From assembly GCA_036010905.1 (NCBI GenBank), contig DASCMH010000007.1:46212-110211 (forward strand): 64,000 nucleotides of DNA, written 5' to 3'. Below are positions 44,641 to 54,426 of this stretch, piece by piece. This DNA is from SMWD01 sp002729875. GTDB taxonomy: Bacteria > Pseudomonadota > Gammaproteobacteria > Steroidobacterales > GCA-2729495. Below the pieces are notes generated by a model. It searched no databases. It had not been told where the DNA came from and was given only the letters and a program-made list of their open reading frames with translations. Numbering within the stretch: the stretch's first letter is position 1; each line of letters begins with the position of its first letter. Made by a program: the position numbers and the translations under genes.

Positions 44641-45447
44641 TCAATCAACCTTAAGGGTCGCGAATGACTCATCGAAACTCTGCTCGGACGCAGACTTGCC
44701 ACTGTTGACTTCAAATGTCTTGTTCAGCGCATCTGTCGAACCCAGAACCGCAACACAAACACGCGCCACGTCGACTCGCGGAATCGTGCCGGTTCCCTCA
44801 TCGCCCTGGGCGAAGACCACTGACTTCTGGCCACCCGCTGCGTTGACAAGTCCGCCGGGACGAATGATCGTATAAGGTACGCCGCTGTTCCGCAGTGCCT
44901 CCTCGCCCTTGAACTTCCATTTGAGGATATTGTTGAACATCTTGTTCAGAACATGATCCTCGTGGGTAACGCCCATCGATGAAACCAGCACGAACTGCCG
45001 CAATTCAGCCGCAGCAGCGGCCTCGGCCATGTTTTTAACCCCGCCGTAATCAACAAATTCCGGCCCGTTGTCAGGGTCGCCGCGACCCGCACCGATAGCC
45101 GAGATCAACCCGTTAACACCGTCGAGAGCGGCATCAATCGTCGCCCGCTCGCGGACATCGCCAACAGCGTATTCAATGTCATCACCGAGACTTGCGCGGG
45201 CTTTTTCCTCATTCCGAACGAATGCGCGAACACGATAACCGCTAGCCAGCAGTTGTTTGACAATCTCGCTCCCGGTGCCACCGGTTGCACCAGCGACGAG
45301 CACCCGTTCAGCTGACTGCTGCTCAATTTGTGCCGCAATCGAGCCTTCATTTGCAACAGCTGACTGACCTGTACAGATCGCCGCAAACAACAATAAGGCG
45401 ACCCGCAAGTTACGAGTGCCCAGATTTTTTTCTGCCAAGCTTTGCAT
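44641..45447 (-). CDS. Exported NAD(P)-binding Rossmann protein (atypical SDR, NmrA-like)
   Basis: 268 aa. The Rossmann motif LVAGATGGTGSEIVKQLL (G-x-x-G-x-x-G) and VLVSSMGVT mark an atypical short-chain dehydrogenase/NmrA-like fold. The frame is open further upstream, but AAGGA seven bases before the ATG at 45447 fixes the start, and this start gives a hydrophobic signal segment (about 17-33) ending in SAVANEG, without a twin arginine. That predicts export or membrane anchoring of a nucleotide-binding protein. A perfect palindrome CCGGTACCGG lies at 45489-45498 upstream. The function is unknown. Confidence 0.82.
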   Translation of the reverse strand: MQSLAEKNLGTRNLRVALLLFAAICTGQSAVANEGSIAAQIEQQSAERVLVAGATGGTGSEIVKQLLASGYRVRAFVRNEEKARASLGDDIEYAVGDVRERATIDAALDGVNGLISAIGAGRGDPDNGPEFVDYGGVKNMAEAAAAAELRQFVLVSSMGVTHEDHVLNKMFNNILKWKFKGEEALRNSGVPYTIIRPGGLVNAAGGQKSVVFAQGDEGTGTIPRVDVARVCVAVLGSTDALNKTFEVNSGKSASEQSFDESFATLKVD

Positions 45448-45625
45448 ATTCAATTCCTTAAGGCTGCATGCCACTCCCTTTAATAATACCGGTACCGGAT
45501 AAAAATATGCTATCTGCGCACTATTGGCACCGCTACCGATGATGTTGCCAGGTGCAAACCCTATATCGTGACGACATGGAGTATATACCGCTGAAACCTG
45601 GTCCTTCGCCAAGCCTTGAATATAT

Positions 45626-47059
45626 TCACTGACCAATTACGGGCAGAATACGCATTTCATTGGTACAACCGCTGACATCACGCATGGTGCCCTTGGTGAA
45701 TATAACCAAATCACCCTCACACACGTGCCCCAGGTCAATCAGTATCCTGCAAACATCCTTGAACAAGGGCTCGGAACGATCATGAGTCCCCTCAAAGGCA
45801 ATCGGGTAAACGCCACGATACAGCGCAACGCGGCAACAGGTACTTTCGTTTCTTGTGAAAGCAAAAATTGGTACTCTGGACCGTATCCGAGACATCCAGC
45901 GCGGGGTCGTGCCGGATTCAGTCAAGGCAATGATTGCCTTTACTTCGAGATGGTTGGCCGTGTACATGACACCCATCGCGATAGCCTCATCGACCGCACC
46001 AAACCGATCATTCAAACGATGCCGACTGATACCCGAGGCAGACTGGTGGTACTTCTCCGCACCTATACAGACCTCGGCCATCGCCAGCACGGCCTTAGCG
46101 GGAAATTTGCCCACTGCTGTTTCAGCTGACAACATGACAGCATCAGTACCATCCATAACCGCGTTTGCCACATCGGACACTTCGGCGCGGGTCGGCATCT
46201 GGCTGGTGATCATTGACTCCATCATCTGGGTTGCGGTGATACACACCGTATGAAGGTTACGCGACATCTTGATAATGGTTTTCTGCAAGCCAGCCAAACC
46301 GGCAAAACCCATTTCGATGCCCAGATCGCCGCGCGCCACCATGACACCGTCACTGGCGTTGATAATCTCCTCAAGATTACCCATGGCCTCCGCGCGCTCA
46401 ATTTTCGCGATGATATGCCCGGTGCCACCGGCCTCCTGCAGCACTTGCCTGGCCATATTGAGATCGCCTGCTTCACGCACAAACGACACGGCGATCCATT
46501 CAAGATCCGCTTTTGCCGCCCTGCGCAAATCATCAAAATCCCTGTCGGTAAGCGCCGGCGCGGAAATACCGCCGCCCTTGCGATTGATACCTTTCTTATC
46601 GGAAAGCGTACCGCCAACCATCACCCGGCATTTGATTCGGGCACCTTGTTTTGACTCGACGGCCAGCACGATCTGGCCATCATCGAGCAACAACTCGTCT
46701 CCGACAGCGACATCCTCAACCAGTTGTTCGTAAGCAACGCCGACTTCCTGCTGATCGCCTGCTTGCGGGTCGAGTTGGCTATCAAGTGTGAATGATTTAC
46801 CTTCCTTAAGGATCACATAACCATCAAGAAATCGATTGATGCGAATTTTCGGACCCTGCAGATCGCCCAGAATGCCAATGTGGCGACCGCAACGTTTTGC
46901 AACATCCCGCACCATATCGATCCGACGCTGGTGATCATCCCACGTACCGTGGGAAAAATTCAGCCTGACTACATCAACACCAGCCGCAAATAACTTTTCC
47001 AGTTCTTCCGGTCCGTCCGTAGACGGGCCGAGTGTCGCAATAATTTTTGTCCGTCGCAT
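45626..47059 (-). CDS. pyk: Pyruvate kinase (PykA type)
   Basis: 477 aa enzyme converting PEP and ADP to pyruvate and ATP. The substrate and metal site IIAKIERAEAMGNLEEII, MVARGDLGIEMG and TATQMMESM are present, and the N-terminus MRRTKIIATLGPSTD resembles E. coli PykA. The frame opens six codons earlier but the ATG at 47059 fits the family. It is the last gene of tkt-gap-pgk-pyk, 149 bp after pgk. Confidence 0.96.
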   Translation of the reverse strand: MRRTKIIATLGPSTDGPEELEKLFAAGVDVVRLNFSHGTWDDHQRRIDMVRDVAKRCGRHIGILGDLQGPKIRINRFLDGYVILKEGKSFTLDSQLDPQAGDQQEVGVAYEQLVEDVAVGDELLLDDGQIVLAVESKQGARIKCRVMVGGTLSDKKGINRKGGGISAPALTDRDFDDLRRAAKADLEWIAVSFVREAGDLNMARQVLQEAGGTGHIIAKIERAEAMGNLEEIINASDGVMVARGDLGIEMGFAGLAGLQKTIIKMSRNLHTVCITATQMMESMITSQMPTRAEVSDVANAVMDGTDAVMLSAETAVGKFPAKAVLAMAEVCIGAEKYHQSASGISRHRLNDRFGAVDEAIAMGVMYTANHLEVKAIIALTESGTTPRWMSRIRSRVPIFAFTRNESTCCRVALYRGVYPIAFEGTHDRSEPLFKDVCRILIDLGHVCEGDLVIFTKGTMRDVSGCTNEMRILPVIGQ

Positions 47060-47208
47060 ACGCGGATTATTCCACAATCAATGCCATCTGGCTCGTGGTG
47101 TCTGCTATGACTGCCATAATCAGCTTGCGGGAGCAGCTTTCGGCCGTAACAGATCAGCATTTGCGCCCGGAAACCATAATCACAGGGTACGCTGCGGGGA
47201 AATATCCG

Positions 47209-48408
47209 TTATGCAGAGGCCTGAGTCGTCGCCCGCTGCTCGAGTATGGCAACAGCCGGCAGGGTTTTACCCTCAAGAAACTCGAGAAAGGCGCCACCAC
47301 CTGTAGAAATATAGGACACACCATCGGTTACAGCATATTTTTCAAGTGCGGCCAGCGTATCGCCACCACCTGCGATACTGAATGCCGCGCTGTCGGCAAC
47401 GGCGTGCGCAATGCGCTCCGTTCCACTACCGAACTGATCGATTTCAAAAACACCGACCGGCCCGTTCCAGACTATCGTGCCCGCTGCAGCCAAAAACTCT
47501 GCATAAGCCTCGGCCGTCTTCGGCCCAATATCAAGAATCAACTCGTCTGCTTCGACCTCATCGATGAGCCTGACCTGCGATGGAGCCTGGTCGCTAACCT
47601 CAATAGAAACAACAACATCTTCGGGTAACGGCACCTGTGCCCGCTGCCCACCCTCTCCAACCTTCATAAGGCTACGCGCCTCGGCAACAAGATCTGCCTC
47701 ATACAAAGACTCGCCGACCGGATGATCGGCGGCCGCAATAAACGTATTGGCAATGCCACCGCCGACAATCAACTGATCCACTACCTGCAACAGAGTCTTT
47801 AGCACCGTCAGTTTCGTCGAAACCTTCGACCCACCGACGATAGCAACAACCGGGCGCGCCGGATTACTCAGCGCCTGACCGAGTGCTTCAAGCTCACCGA
47901 TCAGCAACGGCCCCGCGCAGGCTACCGGCGCGTACTGCGCGACACCATGGGTGCTGGCCTGTGCCCGGTGCGCAGTTCCAAATGCATCCATAATGAAAAC
48001 ATCACACAGCGCAGCCATTTGCCGCGACAGTTTTTCGTCGTTGGCCTTCTCACCCTGGTTAAAACGTACGTTCTCGCACAAAACGACCTCACCCGGACCG
48101 GCATCGATACCATCAAGCCAGTCCACCTCAAGACGAACCGGTCGCTCAAGCAAACCACTCAAATGATCTGCAACAGGTTGCAAGGAAAATTGCGGATCAT
48201 ATTCCCCTTCAACAGGCCGGCCAAGATGCGACAACAGGATAACGACAGCTCCACGCTCAAGCGCCAGCCTAATCGTCGCCAGGGTCGCGTGAATACGCGT
48301 ATCACTGGCTACCACACCATTCTTCAGCGGGACATTCAGATCAAGACGGATCATGACCCGTTTACCGGCCAGATTCTGATCCGCCATTCTCAGAATATTC
48401 ATCGTCAT
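47209..48408 (-). CDS. pgk: Phosphoglycerate kinase
   Basis: 399 aa monomeric kinase that makes ATP from 1,3-bisphosphoglycerate. The N-terminal signature MIRLDLNVPLKNG, LLSHLGRP, and the C-terminal ATP-binding STGGGAFLEFLEGKTLPAV are visible. The first ATG was kept, with a second ATG two codons later equally possible; there is no strong Shine-Dalgarno. It follows gap by 14 bp. Confidence 0.97.
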   Translation of the reverse strand: MTMNILRMADQNLAGKRVMIRLDLNVPLKNGVVASDTRIHATLATIRLALERGAVVILLSHLGRPVEGEYDPQFSLQPVADHLSGLLERPVRLEVDWLDGIDAGPGEVVLCENVRFNQGEKANDEKLSRQMAALCDVFIMDAFGTAHRAQASTHGVAQYAPVACAGPLLIGELEALGQALSNPARPVVAIVGGSKVSTKLTVLKTLLQVVDQLIVGGGIANTFIAAADHPVGESLYEADLVAEARSLMKVGEGGQRAQVPLPEDVVVSIEVSDQAPSQVRLIDEVEADELILDIGPKTAEAYAEFLAAAGTIVWNGPVGVFEIDQFGSGTERIAHAVADSAAFSIAGGGDTLAALEKYAVTDGVSYISTGGGAFLEFLEGKTLPAVAILEQRATTQASA

Positions 48409-48422
48409 TGCATGCGTATTGG

Positions 48423-49445
48423 TTACCCGGCGTTAATCAACGCCAATGTGGTATCGAGCATACGATTGGAGAAGCCCCACTCGTTGTCGTACCACGAACA
48501 AACTTTAACCAGATCACCACCCATAACCTTGGTCATTGTCGCGTCGAAGGTCGATGAATTCGGATTGTGATTGAAGTCGATCGATACCAGGGGACCATCG
48601 TTATAGCCAAGCACCCTGCCAAGGGAATCATTGCCGGATGCAGCCGTGCGCATAATCTCATTGACTTCCTCGACCGTCGTATCACGGGATGCGGTGAATG
48701 TCAGGTCAACCAGAGACACATTAATGGTCGGTACCCGAACCGAAAAACCATCGAGCTTGCCGTTTAATTCAGGTAATACAAGACCGACAGCAGCAGCAGC
48801 GCCGGTTTTCGTCGGAATCATCGAATGCGTGGCCGACCGTGCACGGCGCAGGTCGGAATGATAAACATCCGTCAATACCTGGTCATTGGTATAAGCATGA
48901 ATGGTGTTCATAACACCCTGCTCGACACCGATCTTTTCATGCAATGGTTTTATCAGCGGCGCAAGACAGTTGGTTGTACACGATGCATTTGAAACGACCT
49001 GATGCTCGGCTCGCAGTGTGCCCTCATTGACACCGAAAACAATAGTTGCATCAATATCGTTACCGGCCGGGGCCGAAATCACTACTTTTTTTGCGCCGGC
49101 ATCGAGATGAGCCGAAGCCTTCGTCTTGTTGGCAAAAAAACCGGTGCACTCAAATACAACGTCAACACCGAGATCACCCCATGGCAAATCGGCCGGATTG
49201 CGTTCTGCAAATACACGAATCCGATCACCATTGACAACCATGTTGTCACCATCGACCGTTATCTCACCTGAAAACGGACCATGCGCCGAGTCGAAGCGAG
49301 TCAGATGTGCATTTGTTTGTGCGTCACCCAGATCATTGATTGCAACGATACTCAGCTCATTGGTTCGGTCGGCCTCATAAATGGACCGCAGGACATTGCG
49401 CCCGATACGTCCGTAACCATTAATTGCAATTCTAATTGACATCAT
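48423..49445 (-). CDS. gap: Glyceraldehyde-3-phosphate dehydrogenase, type I
   Basis: 340 aa. The NAD-binding start is IRIAINGYGRIGRNVLR, and the catalytic cysteine is C156 in VSNASCTTNCLAP. The start ATG overlaps the tkt stop by 4 bp (ATGA), and GGAGAAAG before it is within tkt. Oxidises glyceraldehyde-3-phosphate in glycolysis or runs in reverse. The tkt-gap-pgk order is typical of gammaproteobacteria, where it also occurs next to Calvin-cycle genes, though none are visible here. Confidence 0.97.
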   Translation of the reverse strand: MMSIRIAINGYGRIGRNVLRSIYEADRTNELSIVAINDLGDAQTNAHLTRFDSAHGPFSGEITVDGDNMVVNGDRIRVFAERNPADLPWGDLGVDVVFECTGFFANKTKASAHLDAGAKKVVISAPAGNDIDATIVFGVNEGTLRAEHQVVSNASCTTNCLAPLIKPLHEKIGVEQGVMNTIHAYTNDQVLTDVYHSDLRRARSATHSMIPTKTGAAAAVGLVLPELNGKLDGFSVRVPTINVSLVDLTFTASRDTTVEEVNEIMRTAASGNDSLGRVLGYNDGPLVSIDFNHNPNSSTFDATMTKVMGGDLVKVCSWYDNEWGFSNRMLDTTLALINAG

Positions 49446-51505
49446 TCTTTCTCCAATAGGCGCAATGCCTGCGCCACAATATTCTCAGTCGTGAATCCAA
49501 AATGTTTAAAAAGCTCACCGGCCGGTGCCGACTCACCGAAACAATCCATACCGATGACCCGCCCGGCAGAACCAACAAAGCGATACCACAAACCTGTCGC
49601 TCCCGCTTCAATTGCGATACGTCGATTAATTGCAGCCGGCAGAACGGACTCGCGGTAGGCCTCATCCTGAGCGAGAAATGCAGCGCTGCACGGCATTGAC
49701 ACAACCCGCACCCGACACCCGGCCTCGGTCAACGTGCCGGCGGCGGTAACCGCCAGGGCAACCTCCGAGCCGGTCGCGAGCAGGATCAGGTCAGGATTTT
49801 CAGCATCACACAAAACATAAGCACCGCGACGGATCGCAGCCAGTTGTTCATCTGTCCGCGACTGGTGAGCAAGACCCTGACGGGTCAGAATCAGGCTGGT
49901 CGGGCCAGAACCGGTCTCGATTGCATCTTGCCAGGCAACCGCCGTTTCAACTGCATCACAGGGGCGCCAGACGCGCATATTAGGAATCAGTTGCAAACTG
50001 GCAGTGTGCTCAATCGGTTGATGAGTCGGGCCATCCTCACCGAGACCGATCGAATCATGGGTAAAAACATGAATCGTACGAATACCCATCAGAGCAGACA
50101 TGCGCAAGGCATTACGCGAATAATCCGAGAATGTCAGGAATGTACCGCCATACGGAATAAATCCACCGTGCAAAGCCAGGCCATTCATGATCGTCGCCAT
50201 ACCGAACTCGCGCACGCCATAAGAAATGTAATTGCCGGCTGCGTCATCAGCGCTGATCACAGTGGAACCGGAATGCCTGGTCAGATTCGAACCAGTCAGG
50301 TCGGCCGAGCCGCCAAGCAGTTCCGGCAAGAACGGTGCAAATGCATTCAATGCATTCAATGAAGCCTTGCGGGTAGCGACGGACGTGCCGGCCTCTGCAA
50401 TAGCAGCCACCGCAGCATCAGCTGCCGATGGCCAATCTGCAGGAAGCCCGCCGTTGATTCGTCGTTCAAATTCGGCGGCAAGTTGCGGATATTTCGCAGC
50501 GTAACCAGCCATGCATTGATGCCATTGGCTTTCCGCCACCTGACCCGCTTCCGCCTGGTTCCACGCTGCGCTAATAGCCTCGGGGATGACAAAGGGCGGC
50601 TCATCCCAACCCAGCCATTCACGGGCTGCCGCAATTTCATCGTCACCCAGCGGGGCACCATGGGTAGCCTCGGTACCCTGCTTATTCGGCGCACCAAAAC
50701 CAATGATTGTTTTACAGCAAAGCAGTGACGGCTGGTCGGTATTTTCCCGAGCCTCGGCAATTGCAGCATGAATCGCCGCTGGATCATGCCCGTCCACTGC
50801 GGCGATGACATGCCAGCCATAGGCACGAAAACGTTCCGGTGTATCATCAGTAAACCAGCCGCCAACCTCACCATCGATCGAGATACCGTTATCGTCATAC
50901 AGGCAAATCAGCTTGCCAAGCTTTTGTGTGCCGGCCAGCGAGCAGGCCTCATGAGAGATCCCCTCCATCAAGCATCCGTCACCGAGAAATACATAAGTGT
51001 GGTGATCGACGATCTCATGGCCCGGTCGGTTAAATTCTGCGGCCAGCATTTTCTCTGCCAGTGCCATACCGACAGCGTTGGCCATACCCTGACCAAGCGG
51101 CCCGGTTGTGGTTTCGATACCAAGATCCGGGCTATATTCCGGATGCCCCGCAGTTTTCATGCCGAATTGGCGAAAATTGCGCAGATCATCGATCGACAGC
51201 GGATAACCGGAAAGGTGTAATAACCCATATAAAAGCATCGAACCGTGGCCATTGGACAACACGAATCGGTCACGATCAGGCCAGCAAGGATTTATCGGAT
51301 TATGCTTGAGGAAATCATTCCACAGCACTTCAGCCATATCAGCCATGCCCATTGGCATACCCGGATGGCCTGAACGGGCCTGCTGCACTGCGTCCATCGC
51401 CAGTATTCGCAAGGCATCGGCCAGTTTCCTGCGGGGCGTCGGTAAAACCGGTTGATCAGAATTTTTTTCCATCATTGCTTGGATGTTCTTATTCGGGGCG
51501 CGCAT
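49442..51505 (-). CDS. tkt: Transketolase
   Basis: About 687 aa TDP-dependent enzyme moving two-carbon units between sugar phosphates. The TDP site FLGDGCLMEGISHEACSLAG, the N-terminal ARSGHPGMPMGMADMAEVLW and the C-terminal SRNALRMSALMGI-type region are present. The start is unsure: ATG at 51505 was chosen, with ATGs at 51475/51472 and a TTG at 51532 as alternatives; ribosome sites are weak for all. It heads the tkt-gap-pgk-pyk string, divergent from metK. Confidence 0.95.
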   Translation of the reverse strand: MRAPNKNIQAMMEKNSDQPVLPTPRRKLADALRILAMDAVQQARSGHPGMPMGMADMAEVLWNDFLKHNPINPCWPDRDRFVLSNGHGSMLLYGLLHLSGYPLSIDDLRNFRQFGMKTAGHPEYSPDLGIETTTGPLGQGMANAVGMALAEKMLAAEFNRPGHEIVDHHTYVFLGDGCLMEGISHEACSLAGTQKLGKLICLYDDNGISIDGEVGGWFTDDTPERFRAYGWHVIAAVDGHDPAAIHAAIAEARENTDQPSLLCCKTIIGFGAPNKQGTEATHGAPLGDDEIAAAREWLGWDEPPFVIPEAISAAWNQAEAGQVAESQWHQCMAGYAAKYPQLAAEFERRINGGLPADWPSAADAAVAAIAEAGTSVATRKASLNALNAFAPFLPELLGGSADLTGSNLTRHSGSTVISADDAAGNYISYGVREFGMATIMNGLALHGGFIPYGGTFLTFSDYSRNALRMSALMGIRTIHVFTHDSIGLGEDGPTHQPIEHTASLQLIPNMRVWRPCDAVETAVAWQDAIETGSGPTSLILTRQGLAHQSRTDEQLAAIRRGAYVLCDAENPDLILLATGSEVALAVTAAGTLTEAGCRVRVVSMPCSAAFLAQDEAYRESVLPAAINRRIAIEAGATGLWYRFVGSAGRVIGMDCFGESAPAGELFKHFGFTTENIVAQALRLLEKE

Positions 51506-51626
51506 TGTCGCGTACTCGCCTGTGACTGGCAATAAGGGGCGTCCGCTATTAAGACAAACAGGGTCGATAAAATTCCCACTTTCAAACCCGGCATAATCAA
51601 ATAAAGCAAATCGGACGCCAGATCCC

Positions 51627-51632
51627 TATAAT
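51627..51632 (+). promoter_or_regulatory. Likely -10 element of metK
   Basis: A perfect TATAAT lies 36 bp before the metK ATG, which would leave a leader of about 30 nt. The -35 position reads AAGCAA-like sequence and is poor. No SAM or SAH riboswitch can be fitted in the short leader. Confidence 0.45.
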
Positions 51633-51668
51633 GTTCGGTTGGAAATCATATTTAACAGGCGATATTTT

Positions 51669-52817
51669 ATGGGCAGCAGAAAGCTATTTACATCAGAATC
51701 TGTTTCCGAAGGCCACCCCGACAAGATGGCTGACCAGATCTCGGATGCCGTACTCGACGCAATACTTGCCGAAGCACCACGGTCGCGTGTGGCGGCGGAG
51801 ACCATGATCAAAACAGGTTTTGTCATCCTGGCCGGAGAAATCAACACCGACGCAAAAATCGATCTTGAACCGATCGTCCGCGAACTAATCTGCGCTATTG
51901 GTTATGACGATTCAGCCAAGGGTTTCGATGGCAAAACCTGCGGCATACTGAATGCACTCGGCAAACAATCGGGCGATATCAACCAGGGGGTTGATCGTGA
52001 CGACCCGCGCACCCAGGGTGCCGGCGACCAGGGCATGATGTTCGGCTATGCAGCAAATGAAACGGATGTCCTGATGCCCGCCCCGATCACCTATTCCCAT
52101 CGTCTTGTCGAACAACAGGCAATGGTTCGTAAAGCCGGCAAACTGCCGTGGCTGCTGCCCGATGCCAAGAGCCAGCTGACCTTTATTTACGAAGATGACA
52201 AGCCCACCGGCATAGATGCCATTGTTCTATCCACACAACACACCCGGGATGTCACCAATGAAACCATCCGGGAAGGCATCATCGAAGAAGTCATCAAGCC
52301 GATTATTCCTGCTGAATGGTTCAGCCAGGTCTCGAAGGACAAGATTCATATCAACCCCACCGGTCGTTTCGAGACCGGCGGCCCCGAGGGTGACTGCGGT
52401 CTGACCGGACGCAAGATCATTGTCGATACCTACGGCGGCATGGCCCGTCACGGCGGCGGTGCCTTCTCCGGCAAGGATCCGTCCAAGGTAGATCGCTCGG
52501 CGGCCTACATGACCCGCTATGTGGCCAAGAATATCGTGGCTGCCGGTCTGGCTGAACGCTGTGAAGTCCAGGTGTCCTACGCCATCGGTGTCGCAGAGCC
52601 GACCTCGATTTCGGTCGACACATTCGGCACCAGCCAGTTGTCCGAGCAACAGATTACCGCGCTAATCCGCGAACACTTCGATCTGACACCGTTTGGTATC
52701 AAGGAAACCCTGCAACTCGAAAGGCCGATTTATTGCCAGACCGCTGCGTACGGTCACTTTGGCCGCGAAGGTTTCAGTTGGGAAAATACCGACAAGGCTG
52801 ATGCACTACGTGGCTGA
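51669..52817 (+). CDS. metK: S-adenosylmethionine synthetase
   Basis: 382 aa. MetK joins ATP and methionine to make SAM. Motifs are FTSESVSEGHPDKMADQISD (ATP and metal), GAGDQGMMFGYA and GGGAFSGKDPSKVDRSAAY. The frame is open ten codons upstream, but the ATG at 51669 gives MGSRKLFTSESVSEG, the family N-terminus. It is followed by ahcY after 71 bp, coupling SAM synthesis to disposal of S-adenosylhomocysteine. Confidence 0.98.
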   Translation: MGSRKLFTSESVSEGHPDKMADQISDAVLDAILAEAPRSRVAAETMIKTGFVILAGEINTDAKIDLEPIVRELICAIGYDDSAKGFDGKTCGILNALGKQSGDINQGVDRDDPRTQGAGDQGMMFGYAANETDVLMPAPITYSHRLVEQQAMVRKAGKLPWLLPDAKSQLTFIYEDDKPTGIDAIVLSTQHTRDVTNETIREGIIEEVIKPIIPAEWFSQVSKDKIHINPTGRFETGGPEGDCGLTGRKIIVDTYGGMARHGGGAFSGKDPSKVDRSAAYMTRYVAKNIVAAGLAERCEVQVSYAIGVAEPTSISVDTFGTSQLSEQQITALIREHFDLTPFGIKETLQLERPIYCQTAAYGHFGREGFSWENTDKADALRG

Positions 52818-52888
52818 GCCACGGGCTGATCATGACTTCCATAGCAAACATCCCGATCACAAAGAACAGCATTCACGGAGCAAGTTAA

Positions 52889-54307
52889 ATGGGTACGAAA
52901 GCAGTTGAAGCCATCAGCAATGATTACCATGTCGCCGACATATCACTGGCAGACTGGGGTCGGCGCGAAATATCGATTGCTGAAACCGAGATGCCGGGTC
53001 TGGTATCGCTGCGCAATGAATATGCAACCCAACAGCCGCTGAAGGGCGCACGTATTGCCGGCTCATTGCACATGACAATCCAGACCGCTGTCCTGATTGA
53101 AAGTCTCGTCGCACTTGGCGCAGAAGTTCGCTGGGCATCATGCAACATCTATTCGACGCAGGACCATGCAGCAGCGGCAATCGCCGCCACCGGCGTCCCC
53201 GTGTTTGCCTTCAAGGGCGAAACACTTGACGAGTACTGGGAATTCACCCATCGAATTCTCGACTGGCCTGAAGGCGATTACCCGAACCGGATTCTCGATG
53301 ATGGCGGCGATGCCACACTGCTTGCAATCCTGGGCTCGAAAGCAGAACAGGATCCGTCGGTGCTCGATAATCCATCGAGTGAAGAAGAGGTCGCACTGTT
53401 TGCAGCAATCAAGAAACGTCTTGCCGACCGGCCGAACTGGTACAGCAAGCTCAAAGATGCCATCGGCGGCGTAACGGAAGAAACGACCACCGGCGTCATG
53501 CGACTGTACCAGATGGAACGGGACGGTGGGCTGCCGTTCCCGGCTATCAACGTCAACGACTCGGTCACCAAGTCCAAGTTCGACAACCTGTACGGCTGCC
53601 GCGAATCACTCGTTGACGGCATCAAGCGCGCCACTGACGTCATGATTGCCGGCAAGACTGCACTCATATGCGGCTACGGTGATGTCGGCAAGGGCTGCGC
53701 ACAATCAATGCGCGGACTCGGCGCGACAGTCTGGGTTACCGAAATCGATCCGATCTGCGCCTTGCAGGCGGCGATGGAAGGTTACCGCGTGGTAACAATG
53801 GATGAGGCGGCCGACAAAGCCGACATCTTCGTCACGGCAACCGGCAACTTTCACGTCATCTCCCATGAGCATATGGTGAAGATGAAAGATCAGAGCATCG
53901 TCTGCAATATCGGACATTTCGATAATGAAATTGACGTCGCCAGCCTGAATGACTGCACCTGGGAAGAGATCAAACCACAAGTCGACCATGTGATCTTTCC
54001 GGACGGTAAACGAATTATTCTGCTGGCCGGCGGACGACTCGTAAACCTTGGTTGTGCCACAGGCCATCCAAGTTTTGTCATGTCAAACTCGTTCACCAAC
54101 CAGGTTCTGGCACAGATTGAGTTATGGCAGAGTCCTGAAAACTACAGTAATGAAGTTTATGTTTTGCCCAAGCATCTTGATGAAAAGGTAGCTCGCCTGC
54201 ACCTGGCCAAACTCGGCGTCAGCCTGACTACCCTGACGCAACAACAGGCCGACTACCTCAACCTGACAATTGACGGGCCATACAAGCCCCCACACTACCG
54301 CTACTAG
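52889..54307 (+). CDS. ahcY: S-adenosyl-L-homocysteine hydrolase
   Basis: 472 aa, the longer bacterial form with an insertion relative to mammalian SAHH. NAD binding is shown by CGYGDVGKGCAQSMRGLGA, and the C-terminus ends KPPHYRY as in the family. It cleaves SAH to homocysteine and adenosine. GGAG sits eight bases before the ATG. The 71 bp leader after metK shows no SAH-riboswitch-like structure. Confidence 0.98.
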   Translation: MGTKAVEAISNDYHVADISLADWGRREISIAETEMPGLVSLRNEYATQQPLKGARIAGSLHMTIQTAVLIESLVALGAEVRWASCNIYSTQDHAAAAIAATGVPVFAFKGETLDEYWEFTHRILDWPEGDYPNRILDDGGDATLLAILGSKAEQDPSVLDNPSSEEEVALFAAIKKRLADRPNWYSKLKDAIGGVTEETTTGVMRLYQMERDGGLPFPAINVNDSVTKSKFDNLYGCRESLVDGIKRATDVMIAGKTALICGYGDVGKGCAQSMRGLGATVWVTEIDPICALQAAMEGYRVVTMDEAADKADIFVTATGNFHVISHEHMVKMKDQSIVCNIGHFDNEIDVASLNDCTWEEIKPQVDHVIFPDGKRIILLAGGRLVNLGCATGHPSFVMSNSFTNQVLAQIELWQSPENYSNEVYVLPKHLDEKVARLHLAKLGVSLTTLTQQQADYLNLTIDGPYKPPHYRY

Positions 54308-54426
54308 CCGTTTACCGGGGTACAATCCTGATTCCAACGCGGTATTTCACAGCATGACTCAGTCCACGTTTTCATTACCTGTCTAAGCTATAGTGAGTAT
54401 TGTCATTCGCAACCCGCATCCCTCAC

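Noticed and set aside
45489..45498. Perfect palindrome CCGGTACCGG upstream of the exported Rossmann protein
   Set aside because: Ten base pairs is too short and isolated to call an operator without a second site or a regulator nearby.
50341..50364. Short tandem repeat ATGCATTCA in tkt
   Set aside because: Two copies encoding Leu-Asn-Ala repeats in a normal coding sequence; no sign of function.
52818..52888. Possible SAH riboswitch before ahcY
   Set aside because: The 71 bp gap contains no matching conserved core or pseudoknot-forming segments.
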